Origin: Chitinophaga pinensis
GTDB taxonomy: Bacteria; Bacteroidota; Bacteroidia; Chitinophagales; CAIOSU01
DNA length: 64,000 nucleotides
NCBI GenBank assembly: GCA_945901065.1
Contig: CAMDKI010000008.1
Span: 85,361 to 149,360 of the forward strand
Reading direction: 5' to 3'
This document shows, one piece after another, positions 1 to 7,270 of this stretch; positions within the stretch are counted from its first letter, which is position 1, and every line of letters begins with the position of its first letter. The notes below the pieces were generated by a model. It searched no databases. It had not been told where the DNA came from and saw only the letters and a program-made list of their open reading frames with translations. A program made the translations under genes and the position numbers.

Positions 1-35
1 GCCTCTCAGGATCTTATCGAAAACTTATTAGTAAA

Positions 36-2003
36 ATGAACCATAGCAGTAGCGCCCACAGGCTTTCGGCCGCAGGATTACTGATTACTTTAGGCATTAT
101 TTATGGCGACATAGGAACCTCCCCGCTGTACGTTATGAAGGCCATTATAGGACATGGCGCCAATAATGATCCAAACCCAATAAACGCACTGGTAGTGCTT
201 GGTGGGCTCTCGGCCATTTTTTGGACGATTACTATGCAGACTACCATAAAGTATGTTTACCTTACCCTGCAAGCGGACAACAAAGGAGAAGGCGGTATAT
301 TCTCATTGTATACCTTGGTGCGAAGAACTAAAAAGAAATGGTTGATGATACCTGCTATTATTGGTGGCAGTACTTTGTTGGCCGATGGTATTATTACCCC
401 GCCCATTTCCGTCTCGTCGGCTATTGAGGGTTTAAAGAGCTTACCTTGGCTCGGTGAGTTCAATACCGTGCCTTACGTAATAGCCATTTTGGTTGGCTTA
501 TTTATTATTCAGCAATTTGGCACCAGCAAAATAGGCAAGTTGTTTGGCCCCGTGATGCTGGTTTGGTTTGTAATGTTGGCTGTATTAGGTAGTGTTCAAC
601 TAGCAGGAAATGTGAGTGTTTTAAAAGCCTTGAACCCTTATTATGCTTATCAACTGTTGGTAGAGCACCCAGGGGGTTTTTGGCTATTAGGCGCGGTATT
701 TTTGTGCACTACTGGTGCCGAAGCGCTATATTCAGATTTGGGCCACTGTGGCAAACAAAATATTAGAGTATCGTGGGGTTTCGTAAAAATCGCTTTGCTG
801 CTCAACTACTTTGGCCAAGGGGCCTGGTTACTTCAATTTGATGGACAGGTACTCGAGAAAGGCATCAACCCATTTTATGCCATCATGCCCGAATGGTTTT
901 TGCTACCAGGTATTGTTATTGCCACGCTTGCAGCCATTATAGCCAGCCAAGCGTTAATTACCGGCTCATTTACACTCATAAACGAGGCTATACGTCTTAA
1001 TTTTTGGCCGAAAGTACGGATTGATTACCCTAGTTTGGCGAAAGGACAGATATACATTCCATTTGTCAATTGGATGTTGATGATAGGCTGTATAGCTGTA
1101 GTGCTTTACTTTGAGGAGTCGAGTGCCATGGAGGCCGCATATGGGTTGGCTATTGTGCTTACTATGCTCATGACCAGCATATTGGTGGTGTACTATATGT
1201 ACCTCAAACATTTCCACAAAATCCTCATTTTCGGATTTATAGTGGTGCATGGCTCTATTGAGATTGCATTTTTGGTAGCCAATTTGGATAAGTTTGCTCA
1301 TGGTGGTTTCATTACCCTTATCATTGGGCTATTCCTACTCACTATTATGTGGGTATGGTACAATGCCCGCCGCATTCGCAACCGCTATGTGGAGTTTACC
1401 AAACTTGACGAGTATTTGCCATTGCTAGAGCAGTTAAGCACCGACCAATCTATAAACAAATACGCTACGCATTTGGTGTACCTAACCAGTGCCGATAGAA
1501 AGGATGAGATTGAGACCAAAATCATCTACTCAATCATGCAGAAACAGCCCAAACGAGCCGATATTTATTGGTTTGTGCACGTGGAAGTAATGGATGAGCC
1601 AAATACCATGTCGTACAAAATAGACCACATTGTGCAGAATGATGTGATAAGGGTTGACTTTAAGCTCGGTTTCCGTGTGGCACCACGCATCAACCTATTT
1701 TTCCGTAAAGTGGTTGAAGATTTGGTGAAGGAGAAAGAGGTAGATATCAGTAGCCGATACGAATCGCTAAATAAGCTCAACGTAATAGGCGATTTCCGCT
1801 TTGTGGTAATCGAAAAAATCCTTTCCAACGATAACGAATTGCCTATCTATGAGCAAATTATCTTGGATATATACAACCTACTGCGTAATATAAGCTTACC
1901 CGAGCACAAAGCTTTTGGCCTAGATACCAGCTCCGTTGAAACGGAGAAGGTTCCTTTGGTTATTACCCCCGCCAATGATATTAAGCTGAAACGGATACAT
2001 TAA
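36..2003 (+). CDS. kup: Kup-family potassium uptake protein
   Basis: K+ uptake permease of the KUP/HAK/KT family (K+:H+ symport), in the inner membrane. The N-terminus carries the family motif GDIGTSPLY at about residues 24-32. About twelve hydrophobic segments follow up to about residue 440, then a hydrophilic cytosolic C-terminal domain to residue 655. The length is normal for bacterial Kup. The ATG at 36 begins a sequence (MNHSSSAHRLSAAGLL) that leads straight into the first membrane segment. The gene seems monocistronic: a 391-bp gap without genes follows. Family assignment is secure; transport kinetics are not visible. Confidence 0.96.
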   Translation: MNHSSSAHRLSAAGLLITLGIIYGDIGTSPLYVMKAIIGHGANNDPNPINALVVLGGLSAIFWTITMQTTIKYVYLTLQADNKGEGGIFSLYTLVRRTKKKWLMIPAIIGGSTLLADGIITPPISVSSAIEGLKSLPWLGEFNTVPYVIAILVGLFIIQQFGTSKIGKLFGPVMLVWFVMLAVLGSVQLAGNVSVLKALNPYYAYQLLVEHPGGFWLLGAVFLCTTGAEALYSDLGHCGKQNIRVSWGFVKIALLLNYFGQGAWLLQFDGQVLEKGINPFYAIMPEWFLLPGIVIATLAAIIASQALITGSFTLINEAIRLNFWPKVRIDYPSLAKGQIYIPFVNWMLMIGCIAVVLYFEESSAMEAAYGLAIVLTMLMTSILVVYYMYLKHFHKILIFGFIVVHGSIEIAFLVANLDKFAHGGFITLIIGLFLLTIMWVWYNARRIRNRYVEFTKLDEYLPLLEQLSTDQSINKYATHLVYLTSADRKDEIETKIIYSIMQKQPKRADIYWFVHVEVMDEPNTMSYKIDHIVQNDVIRVDFKLGFRVAPRINLFFRKVVEDLVKEKEVDISSRYESLNKLNVIGDFRFVVIEKILSNDNELPIYEQIILDIYNLLRNISLPEHKAFGLDTSSVETEKVPLVITPANDIKLKRIH

Positions 2004-2319
2004 CGGAAAATTTCCATTCTTCCCTTATAACCACCAACGTCGTTGAGCTAGCTAAATCCTTAGCAATGCGATATGAAAAGCTTTGGGATGCATAGCACCC
2101 ACCTGCGGCATTTCAACTAAAATCAATATGACTTGCTGGTTTCTGCAGCATGTTTTCCACTTATTCGGTTTTACCGCGGTGCGATTAATGCTATCTATTT
2201 CGACGGTTGTGTTGCAGTAACACCTGCTGTTCAAGCCTTTTCAAATCAAGTTTCAAACTCCCTGCACAAACATAAAACTCGCTCTTAATCAAACTAATAG
2301 TAGATACTCTTCAACAAAA
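2004..2319. other. Intergenic gap, no recognised feature
   Basis: The 316 bases between the kup stop and the TetR promoter hold no credible coding region, tRNA or obvious terminator. A 60-codon minus-strand reading frame is present but has no family resemblance. Confidence 0.6.
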
Positions 2320-2351
2320 TTTGCCATTTACACGTTGTTCTTATATCTTTG
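2320..2351 (+). promoter_or_regulatory. Bacteroidota-type promoter of the paa operon
   Basis: TTTG at 2320-2323, a 20-nt spacer, then TATCTTTG at 2344-2351. This matches the known Bacteroidetes primary-sigma pattern (TTTG near -33, TAnnTTTG near -7) exactly in sequence and spacing. Transcription should start about 2357-2360, roughly 35 nt before the TetR start codon. Confidence 0.8.
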
Positions 2352-2365
2352 CTAACGAACGTTAG
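2352..2365. promoter_or_regulatory. Putative TetR operator
   Basis: CTAACG-AA-CGTTAG is a perfect 6-bp inverted repeat with a 2-nt spacer. It abuts the -7 box and covers the predicted transcription start, so a bound repressor would block initiation. Phenylacetate TetR repressors (PaaR type) are known to bind similar ACCG/CGGT-like palindromes. Autoregulation by the adjacent TetR gene, relieved by an acyl-CoA ligand, is inferred. Confidence 0.7.
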
Positions 2366-2394
2366 TTTAAGCAATCCGACAACTGCCCAGTTTT

Positions 2395-2976
2395 ATGAGT
2401 ATCGAAACCTTGAGCCGTAAGGATCAGATAAACCAAGTAGCCCAAAACTTATTCAGGGAGAAGGGGTATTCGGCTACCAGCATGAGAGATTTGGCCAAGG
2501 CCATTGGAATTGAAGCTGCAAGCCTATATAGTCACATAAAAAGCAAGGAAGAGTTGCTGCAAAACATCTGTTTCCGTATTGCTGCTGAGTTCTTTGATGA
2601 GTATGATAGGGTGCAAAATGGCACTACCGACCCAAAGCTCCGTTTCCGCCACGCGGTTACTGCCCACACCCGTGTGGTGGCTAGTAACTTAGATGCATCA
2701 TCGGTATTTTTTAACGAATGGAGGCACCTTAATGAGCCGTCGCTTTCAGAGTTTAAGGCCCAACGTGCCGCCTACGAAGACCGTTTTAAGAATCTTTTGA
2801 GGGAAGGTATTGAGGCTGGTGTTTTTCGCAAAGTGCAGGTGAGTTTTGCTATGCGATTGGTGTTTAGCACACTCAACGGCATACCGACCTGGTACCGCAA
2901 CGATGGCGCCCTTAGCCCTGACCAAATTGCAGAACAAATTGCAGACTTCCTTTTGGAAGGACTGTTGAAAAAATAA
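2395..2976 (+). CDS. TetR/AcrR-family regulator, probable phenylacetate repressor
   Basis: A 193-residue TetR-family regulator. The N-terminal helix-turn-helix lies at about residues 8-55 (ATSMRDLAKAIGIEAASLYS is the typical recognition region). An all-helical ligand/dimer domain follows. It is the first gene after a clear promoter with a palindromic operator and lies 44 bp upstream of paaA in the same direction. The likely job is ligand-responsive control of the paa genes and of itself, with phenylacetyl-CoA or another acyl-CoA as plausible effector. The family is certain; the ligand is inferred from context only. Confidence 0.9.
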   Translation: MSIETLSRKDQINQVAQNLFREKGYSATSMRDLAKAIGIEAASLYSHIKSKEELLQNICFRIAAEFFDEYDRVQNGTTDPKLRFRHAVTAHTRVVASNLDASSVFFNEWRHLNEPSLSEFKAQRAAYEDRFKNLLREGIEAGVFRKVQVSFAMRLVFSTLNGIPTWYRNDGALSPDQIAEQIADFLLEGLLKK

Positions 2977-2978
2977 TT

Positions 2979-3011
2979 GATTGGCAAATTGTCAATCTAA
3001 AATCTTAAATC
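2979..3011 (+). repeat. Octad-period repeat array before paaA
   Basis: Degenerate tandem words of about 8 nt (for example AATCTAAA, ATCTTAAA) fill the gap between the TetR stop and paaA and end 9 nt before the paaA ATG. It belongs to the family of short 7/8-nt-period arrays seen in many gaps of this window. Confidence 0.5.
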
Positions 3012-3020
3012 AGGAATACT

Positions 3021-4013
3021 ATGTACGGAGGAGGATTTTTACCAGAAGAGAACCCTAAAAAGCAAACCGAAACAGTAGCCGAAGACCCAGCATTGTTGGC
3101 TGATTTTCAAGCGCGCATTGATAGGGGCGAGAAGATTGAGCCACATGACTGGATGCCGGCCATGTACCGCAAGCAGCTCATTCGCATGATTGAGCAGCAC
3201 GCGCATAGCGAAATAATAGGCGCTCTACCAGAGGGCACATGGATTACCCGCGCACCAGGCTTTAGGCGCAAAATGGCGCTTATTGCCAAGGTGCAGGATG
3301 AGATTGGCCACGGTCATCTGCTATATACCGCAGCCGAAACCCTCGGCAAACCGCGTGAGCAAATGATTAATGACCTACTGAGCGGTAAAAGTAAATACAG
3401 CAATGTGTTTAACTACCCAGCCATTACTTGGGCCGATGTAACCGTTATTGGATTTTTGATTGATGCAGCCGCCATTGTAAACCAATTGGCCAACAGCAAA
3501 GGCTCGTATGGCCCGTACTGTCGTGCTTTGGAAAGGATTTGTGCCGAAGAAGCTTTCCACCTAAAGCAAGGTCACGATGCATTTGTGTACCTAGCTACTG
3601 GCACACCGCAGCAGCACGAAATGCTTCAAGCGGCCGTAAACCGTTGGTACAAACCTATCATCCACTTTTTTGGCCCAAGCGACAAAGAATCGGTGCACAG
3701 TGAGCAGTTGATGCGTTGGAAAGTGAAAATGGCCAGCAACGACGATATGCGCAACCAGTTTTTAGATATGTACGTGCCTAAAGTGCGCGAAGTAGGTATC
3801 GATTTCCCAGACCCGAACTTGAAGAAAGACCCTGAAACCGGTAAGTGGAACTTTAGCGACCCAGATTGGGACGAGTTTTATGAAGTAATAAATGGCAATG
3901 GCCCATGCAATGCCGAGCGCCTAGCCGTGCGTAAATGGGCTGAACAAAAAGGCCGTTGGGTGCGCCAAGCATTGGCTACGCCATACACCAAGAGTACTGT
4001 GCCATTGGCATAA
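3021..4013 (+). CDS. paaA: Phenylacetyl-CoA epoxidase subunit PaaA
   Basis: Catalytic di-iron subunit of the ring 1,2-phenylacetyl-CoA epoxidase, which epoxidises the aromatic ring in phenylacetate degradation; cytoplasmic PaaABC(D)E complex. The 330-residue protein shows the ferritin-like iron motifs EIGHGH (about residue 94) and EEAFH (about 177), the two ExxH halves of the di-iron site. Length matches known PaaA. It is followed by paaB, paaC and paaD in the usual order but with two foreign insertions. No paaE reductase gene or downstream paa genes (paaG, paaZ, paaJ) lie in the window. Confidence 0.97.
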   Translation: MYGGGFLPEENPKKQTETVAEDPALLADFQARIDRGEKIEPHDWMPAMYRKQLIRMIEQHAHSEIIGALPEGTWITRAPGFRRKMALIAKVQDEIGHGHLLYTAAETLGKPREQMINDLLSGKSKYSNVFNYPAITWADVTVIGFLIDAAAIVNQLANSKGSYGPYCRALERICAEEAFHLKQGHDAFVYLATGTPQQHEMLQAAVNRWYKPIIHFFGPSDKESVHSEQLMRWKVKMASNDDMRNQFLDMYVPKVREVGIDFPDPNLKKDPETGKWNFSDPDWDEFYEVINGNGPCNAERLAVRKWAEQKGRWVRQALATPYTKSTVPLA

Positions 4014-4115
4014 TTGATATTGTGCATTCGCAAAAGAGCTAACCCGCTGTTAGAAAGTCCCGTAGAGCCAAAACTTTTTGTCTCTGCGGGATGGATGCGA
4101 ATATGTTGTAATTAA

Positions 4116-4150
4116 TTTTGAATTTTCAATCTTAAATTTTGAATTTATTC
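4116..4150 (+). repeat. Heptad array before paaB
   Basis: Five consecutive 7-nt words (TTTTGAA, TTTTCAA and variants) run from 4116 to 4150, ending 5 nt before the paaB start at 4156. The periodicity is exact; the word differs from arrays in other gaps. The array replaces any purine-rich ribosome-binding site. Confidence 0.6.
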
Positions 4151-4155
4151 CCGCC

Positions 4156-4527
4156 ATGAGCGACCAAAATAAATCTCTCGACCCCCGCATAGCCCGTCTG
4201 GAGCTTCCTCAAGGCGAAAGCATTGTAAAACCCGATGAATACTGGGGCACGTTTGAAGTGTTTTTGCAAGAAAAACGAGGTAAGTTCCACCAGCATGTAG
4301 GCAGTGTGCACGCACCAGAACAGGAAATGGCTCTAGTGTTTGCCAAAGAGCAATATGCCCGCCGCGGCAAATGCGTAAATATGTGGGTTGTAAAAACCAC
4401 CGACATTTTCGCCTTCCAATTGGCCGACGAAGATATGTTTGCCACCACCCCCGATAAGCAGCACCGCGAAGCTGGAATGTATAAAGTAAGGGATAGGATA
4501 CAGGAATATCAGAACCGCCAAAAATAG
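4156..4527 (+). CDS. paaB: Phenylacetyl-CoA epoxidase subunit PaaB
   Basis: Small structural subunit of the phenylacetyl-CoA epoxidase, needed for assembly of the PaaAC core. I chose the ATG at 4156, giving MSDQNKSLDP and 123 residues. An in-frame start at 4078 would add 26 residues encoded by the AT-rich heptad array and unrelated to the family. The region EYWGTFEVFLQEKRG and the following GSVHAPEQEMAL are typical of PaaB. The stop at 4525-4527 is followed immediately by another heptad array. Confidence 0.95.
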   Translation: MSDQNKSLDPRIARLELPQGESIVKPDEYWGTFEVFLQEKRGKFHQHVGSVHAPEQEMALVFAKEQYARRGKCVNMWVVKTTDIFAFQLADEDMFATTPDKQHREAGMYKVRDRIQEYQNRQK

Positions 4528-4558
4528 TTGCGGGTTGCGAGTTACGGGTTGCGAGTTA
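4528..4558 (+). repeat. Heptad array, left arm flanking the four-helix gene
   Basis: Four 7-nt words of consensus TTRYGRG (TTGCGGG, TTGCGAG and TTACGGG forms) begin at the base after the paaB stop. The right arm at 5036-5064 is the inverted version. Variation between words is by transitions only. Confidence 0.85.
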
Positions 4559-4571
4559 AATTAATAATGAA

Positions 4572-5042
4572 ATGGCTACAATTAATAATTTTGAAGAACT
4601 TAAAGTATGGCAAAAGGCCATAGATATAGCTTCAAGAGTTTATGTTCTGACCAAAGGTATTAAAGACTATTACCTACGCGACCAAATTAACCGTGCCGCT
4701 CTTTCTATTTCAAACAACATAGCCGAAGGATTTGAATATAGCAATGCTGCTGATTTTAATCGGTTTTTAGCCATTGCTAAAGGTAGTTGTGGTGAAGTAA
4801 GGAGTATGCTCTTCTTTTTAGAGTGCAACCAGTTAGTATCAGATGCAATTAGCGCACAGATAAAACAAGATTGTGCAGAATTGGGCAGACAAATTGGAAG
4901 TTTGAAAACGTACTTGGTAAAATACCGCCAAACATCAAAAAATAACATTGTTAAAGAAAGTGCCGCTCCATATGGAGCCGACAAAGAAGAAGACCAATTT
5001 TCAAATATAGCATTTGCGGCAAATGAGATTTTAAACTCGTAA
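4572..5042 (+). CDS. Four-helix-bundle protein (23S rRNA intervening-sequence / S23 family)
   Basis: A 156-residue helical protein of the S23/IVP four-helix-bundle family. The signature is seen in ELKVWQKAIDIASRVY near the N-terminus and RDQINRAALSISNNIAEGFE at about residues 38-57. Relatives occur in 23S rRNA intervening sequences and as accessory (Avd-like) proteins of diversity-generating retroelements; biochemical function is unknown. The gene splits paaB from paaC and has no known link to phenylacetate. It lies exactly between two inverted heptad arrays, and its stop codon is supplied by the first heptad of the right arm. The ATG at 4572 gives the normal N-terminus. Confidence 0.88.
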   Translation: MATINNFEELKVWQKAIDIASRVYVLTKGIKDYYLRDQINRAALSISNNIAEGFEYSNAADFNRFLAIAKGSCGEVRSMLFFLECNQLVSDAISAQIKQDCAELGRQIGSLKTYLVKYRQTSKNNIVKESAAPYGADKEEDQFSNIAFAANEILNS

Positions 5043-5064
5043 CCCGTAACTCGTAACTCGCAAC
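5036..5064 (-). repeat. Heptad array, right arm flanking the four-helix gene
   Basis: Four words (CTCGTAA, CCCGTAA and CTCGCAA forms) are the reverse complement of the 4528 array consensus TTRYGRG. The array overlaps the last codons of the four-helix gene and ends 5 nt before the paaC start. Confidence 0.85.
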
Positions 5065-5069
5065 CAAAT

Positions 5070-5816
5070 ATGCAAAGCCTAAAAAATTTCCTCTACACCA
5101 TAGCCGACGACAACCTAATCCTGGGCCACCGAAACAGTGAATGGACGGGCCTAGGGCCGATGCTGGAAGAAGATATTGCCTTCTCATCCATGGCGCAGGA
5201 TAAAGTTGGATTGGCATACCAGCTATACCAACTGTTGCACACCGATATGGGTGAAGGCCACCCCGACAAGGTAGCGTTTGCACGCACCGAAACGGAATTT
5301 AAGTGCTGCCAATTGGTGGAGTACCCCATTGGCGAATACGACTTTAGCCTGGTGCGTCACTTTTTGTTCGATCATGCCATGTATGAGTTGTTTAGCATGC
5401 TCACTACTTCGGCATACCCAGCTTTGGCACAATTGGCTGTAAAGGTTCGTGGCGAGCTGAAATACCACGTACTGCATGCCGATACTTGGATGAAGAAACT
5501 GGGTAATGGCTCTGAAGAAAGTAAAGCCCGCATGCAATCGGCACTGAACTATGCATACCCATTGGCACTTGGCATCTTTGAACCTCTGGAAGGGGAACAA
5601 GAATTGGTGCAATATGGTTATTTCGAAGGAATGGCCGTATTGCAAGAACGTTGGCTAGCGAGTATTATGCCCGTGTTGGAAACAGCAGGATTGAAGTTGC
5701 CCGTAAACGCGGAAGCTACCTTCGGCGGCCGTAAAGGTTACCACACTGAATACCTAGCGCCGCTACTTAAAGAAATGACCGAAGTGTTTGCCATCGACCC
5801 AGAAGCGGAATGGTAA
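5070..5816 (+). CDS. paaC: Phenylacetyl-CoA epoxidase subunit PaaC
   Basis: Structural ferritin-like partner of PaaA in the phenylacetyl-CoA epoxidase. The 248-residue protein has the family segment LILGHRNSEWTGLGP (about residues 16-30), followed by EEDIAFSSMAQDK, and the later HADTWMKKLG helix (about 138). Length is normal. The ATG at 5070 lies 5 nt after a heptad array, without a purine-rich ribosome-binding site, as is common in this phylum. Confidence 0.96.
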   Translation: MQSLKNFLYTIADDNLILGHRNSEWTGLGPMLEEDIAFSSMAQDKVGLAYQLYQLLHTDMGEGHPDKVAFARTETEFKCCQLVEYPIGEYDFSLVRHFLFDHAMYELFSMLTTSAYPALAQLAVKVRGELKYHVLHADTWMKKLGNGSEESKARMQSALNYAYPLALGIFEPLEGEQELVQYGYFEGMAVLQERWLASIMPVLETAGLKLPVNAEATFGGRKGYHTEYLAPLLKEMTEVFAIDPEAEW

Positions 5817-5824
5817 AACTTTAG

Positions 5825-5859
5825 TTGCGGGTTGTGAGTTACGAGTTGCGGGTTAGCAA
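5825..5859 (+). repeat. Heptad array, left arm between paaC and paaD
   Basis: Five 7-nt words (TTGCGGG, TTGTGAG and related; consensus TTRYGRG) begin 9 nt after the paaC stop. The matching inverted arm is at 5891-5918 with 31 bp between them. This is the same pair type as that around the four-helix gene, but empty. Confidence 0.8.
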
Positions 5860-5890
5860 TTCGGATTCACTCATATGGTAAAACATTTAA

Positions 5891-5920
5891 CTCGTAACCC
5901 GCAACCCGTAACTCGTAACT
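5891..5920 (-). repeat. Heptad array, right arm abutting paaD
   Basis: Four inverted words (CTCGTAA, CCCGCAA and similar) end directly at the paaD ATG (5921). Paired with 5825-5859 this could form a hairpin of more than 30 bp with some G-U pairs and A-C mismatches, directly before the start codon. Confidence 0.8.
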
Positions 5921-6403
5921 ATGATTTCAGAAGCGCAGATTTTACTAGCCCTCCAAGAGGTGAAAGACCCCGAGATACCGGTGATTTCGGTGGTGGATTT
6001 GGGAATTATTACCAAAATTGAAGTGGGTGAAGAAAATAGCGCTAAAGTTACCATGACGCCTACCTTCGTGGGTTGCCCCGCCATAAAACACATGCAACAC
6101 GAAGTACAGTTGGCAGTTGAAGCCCTCGGCTTTGATACTGTTGAGGTAGTGGTAGACTATACCATACCTTGGAACTCGAATATGGTAAGCGAACGCGGCC
6201 TGCAACAACTCAAAGATTTCCGGCTATCTCCTCCTAAGCGCCACTGCGGCACCATCAGCATGGCAGACCTAGAACATGCCCAATGCCCCAACTGCTTCGG
6301 CACCGAAACTACCCTATTATCCCCCTTCGGCCCCACCCTTTGCCGCGCCATGTTTAAGTGCAACACTTGCGGCGAAGGCTTTGAGCAGTTTAAGGCGGTG
6401 TAG
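5921..6403 (+). CDS. paaD: PaaD, phenylacetyl-CoA epoxidase maturation protein
   Basis: PaaD is needed for activity of the epoxidase, probably in metal-centre assembly. The 160 residues comprise an N-terminal MIP18/DUF59 domain (residues 1-90, with VKDPEIPVISVVDLGII) and a C-terminal zinc-ribbon-like part with two CxxC pairs (CPNC at about 123, CNTC at about 147). The ending is TLCRAMFKCNTCGEGFEQ plus FKAV. The last 70 bp of the gene are repeated, with about 14 percent divergence, at 7087-7158 behind an inserted toxin-antitoxin pair, so the present 3' end may be acquired or the second copy may be the old one. Confidence 0.95.
   Translation: MISEAQILLALQEVKDPEIPVISVVDLGIITKIEVGEENSAKVTMTPTFVGCPAIKHMQHEVQLAVEALGFDTVEVVVDYTIPWNSNMVSERGLQQLKDFRLSPPKRHCGTISMADLEHAQCPNCFGTETTLLSPFGPTLCRAMFKCNTCGEGFEQFKAV
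6331..6403 (+). repeat. paaD 3' end, copy 1 (inside the gene)
   Basis: This segment is the left copy of a direct repeat. Against 7093-7158 the last 66 bases show 9 differences, five of them in third codon positions, two in one Thr/Asp codon and two in the stop codon (TAG here, TGA in copy 2). Confidence 0.9.
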
Positions 6404-6441
6404 GGTTGTAATGCTTCTCCATTTTTTTTTAATTTTATATC

Positions 6442-6765
6442 ATGGAGCTTATTAACCAAAACATAAAACAGATAAGGGCATTGTGTGCAAAACACAGCGT
6501 AGAAGTCCTCTCTGTATTTGGCTCTATGGCAAGCGGTGCAGCTACCGCTGATAGCGACGTGGACCTGCTGGTAACATTTGGGGAAGTAGTTGTTGAGCAG
6601 TACGCCGATAACTATTACGACCTAACGGTATCTCTTGAAAACCTATTGGGTCGCAAAGTTGACCTCATAACCGAAAAGACGATTACAAATCCTTATCTCC
6701 TTAACTCCATCAATCGCAACAAGGTAAGCATCTATGAAAGAGGAAATCCTAGTTTGGCTGCATGA
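6442..6765 (+). CDS. mntA: MNT-family nucleotidyltransferase antitoxin (MntA-like)
   Basis: A 107-residue minimal nucleotidyltransferase. The catalytic motif GS-x10-DxD is intact at G27-S28 and D39-V-D41. In type VII (MntA/HepT) toxin-antitoxin systems this protein AMPylates and inactivates the HEPN RNase toxin. It overlaps the downstream hepT-like gene by 32 bp, as expected for a coupled pair. Together with hepT it sits between two copies of the paaD 3' end, so it is a cargo insertion in the paa operon. Confidence 0.92.
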   Translation: MELINQNIKQIRALCAKHSVEVLSVFGSMASGAATADSDVDLLVTFGEVVVEQYADNYYDLTVSLENLLGRKVDLITEKTITNPYLLNSINRNKVSIYERGNPSLAA

Positions 6766-7084
6766 CATACATACCGAGATTGTAGCTATTGAGGATTACT
6801 TCGTCAGCACTGGCGGTAAATCGTTTGCCACTTTCTCCAACAATCGGATGCTTAAAAAGGCAGTGGAGCGCAGCTTTGAAATTATTGGCGAAGCGATGAA
6901 AAGGGTTTTGCATGTAGATGCAGAAGTCACAGTGAGAAATGCGAATAAGATTGTTGCTTTCCGAAACAAGATTTCACACGAATACGATAAGCTGGATGAT
7001 GAAACCCTATATAGCATTGTAATTAGGTACTTACCCGATCTAAAGGAAGACGTTGCTAAAATTTTGGAGCAAAATAAACCTTAA
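6734..7084 (+). CDS. hepT: HEPN-domain RNase toxin (HepT-like, DUF86)
   Basis: A 116-residue DUF86/HEPN protein. The RNase motif Rx4HxY is intact (R77, H82, Y84 in FRNKISHEY), so an active RNase toxin is expected, neutralised by the upstream nucleotidyltransferase. The ATG at 6734 lies inside the mntA reading frame, which gives translational coupling. The stop at 7082-7084 is followed after 2 nt by the second copy of the paaD 3' end. Confidence 0.92.
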   Translation: MKEEILVWLHDIHTEIVAIEDYFVSTGGKSFATFSNNRMLKKAVERSFEIIGEAMKRVLHVDAEVTVRNANKIVAFRNKISHEYDKLDDETLYSIVIRYLPDLKEDVAKILEQNKP

Positions 7085-7086
7085 GT

Positions 7087-7158
7087 CCAGCCCTCTGCCG
7101 CGCCATGTTCAAGTGCAACGATTGTGGCGAGGGTTTTGAGCAGTTTAAGGCGGTGTGA
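7087..7158 (+). pseudogene. Second copy of the paaD 3' end
   Basis: In frame this reads PALCRAMFKCNDCGEGFEQ then FKAV and stop, the last 23 codons of a PaaD. There is no start and no upstream part. Divergence from the intact paaD is mostly synonymous, so it evolved as coding sequence before being cut off. It marks the right border of the toxin-antitoxin insertion. Confidence 0.9.
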
Positions 7159-7211
7159 ATGGATTATAGCCGCCAAAAAAACTTTCCCTACCAACTAAAC
7201 CGCATTTTAGG

Positions 7212-7219
7212 TATTTTTG
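7212..7219 (+). promoter_or_regulatory. Possible -7 box for the acyl-CoA dehydrogenase
   Basis: TATTTTTG matches TAnnTTTG 52 nt before the start at 7271. No good TTTG at the expected -33 distance was found, so this is tentative. A private promoter would make sense since the gene is cut off from paaD by the insertion. Confidence 0.35.
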
Positions 7220-7270
7220 TTAATTAATAAAGGTAAATCCCTTTATTGTCATACAAACTCTAACTATACC

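Noticed and set aside
4572..5042. Four-helix-bundle gene as a missing paa subunit
   Set aside because: Its sequence is of the S23/IVP family, not PaaE or another paa protein, and it is bordered by repeats. It is an insertion, not part of the pathway.
4528..5920. CRISPR array
   Set aside because: The heptad arrays have no spacers, units of 7 nt and inverted arms; no cas gene is near. The collagen-gene repeats likewise are coding.
6442..7084. Complete integrative element around the toxin-antitoxin pair
   Set aside because: No integrase, transposase or short target duplication apart from the paaD 3' end; only two genes are enclosed.
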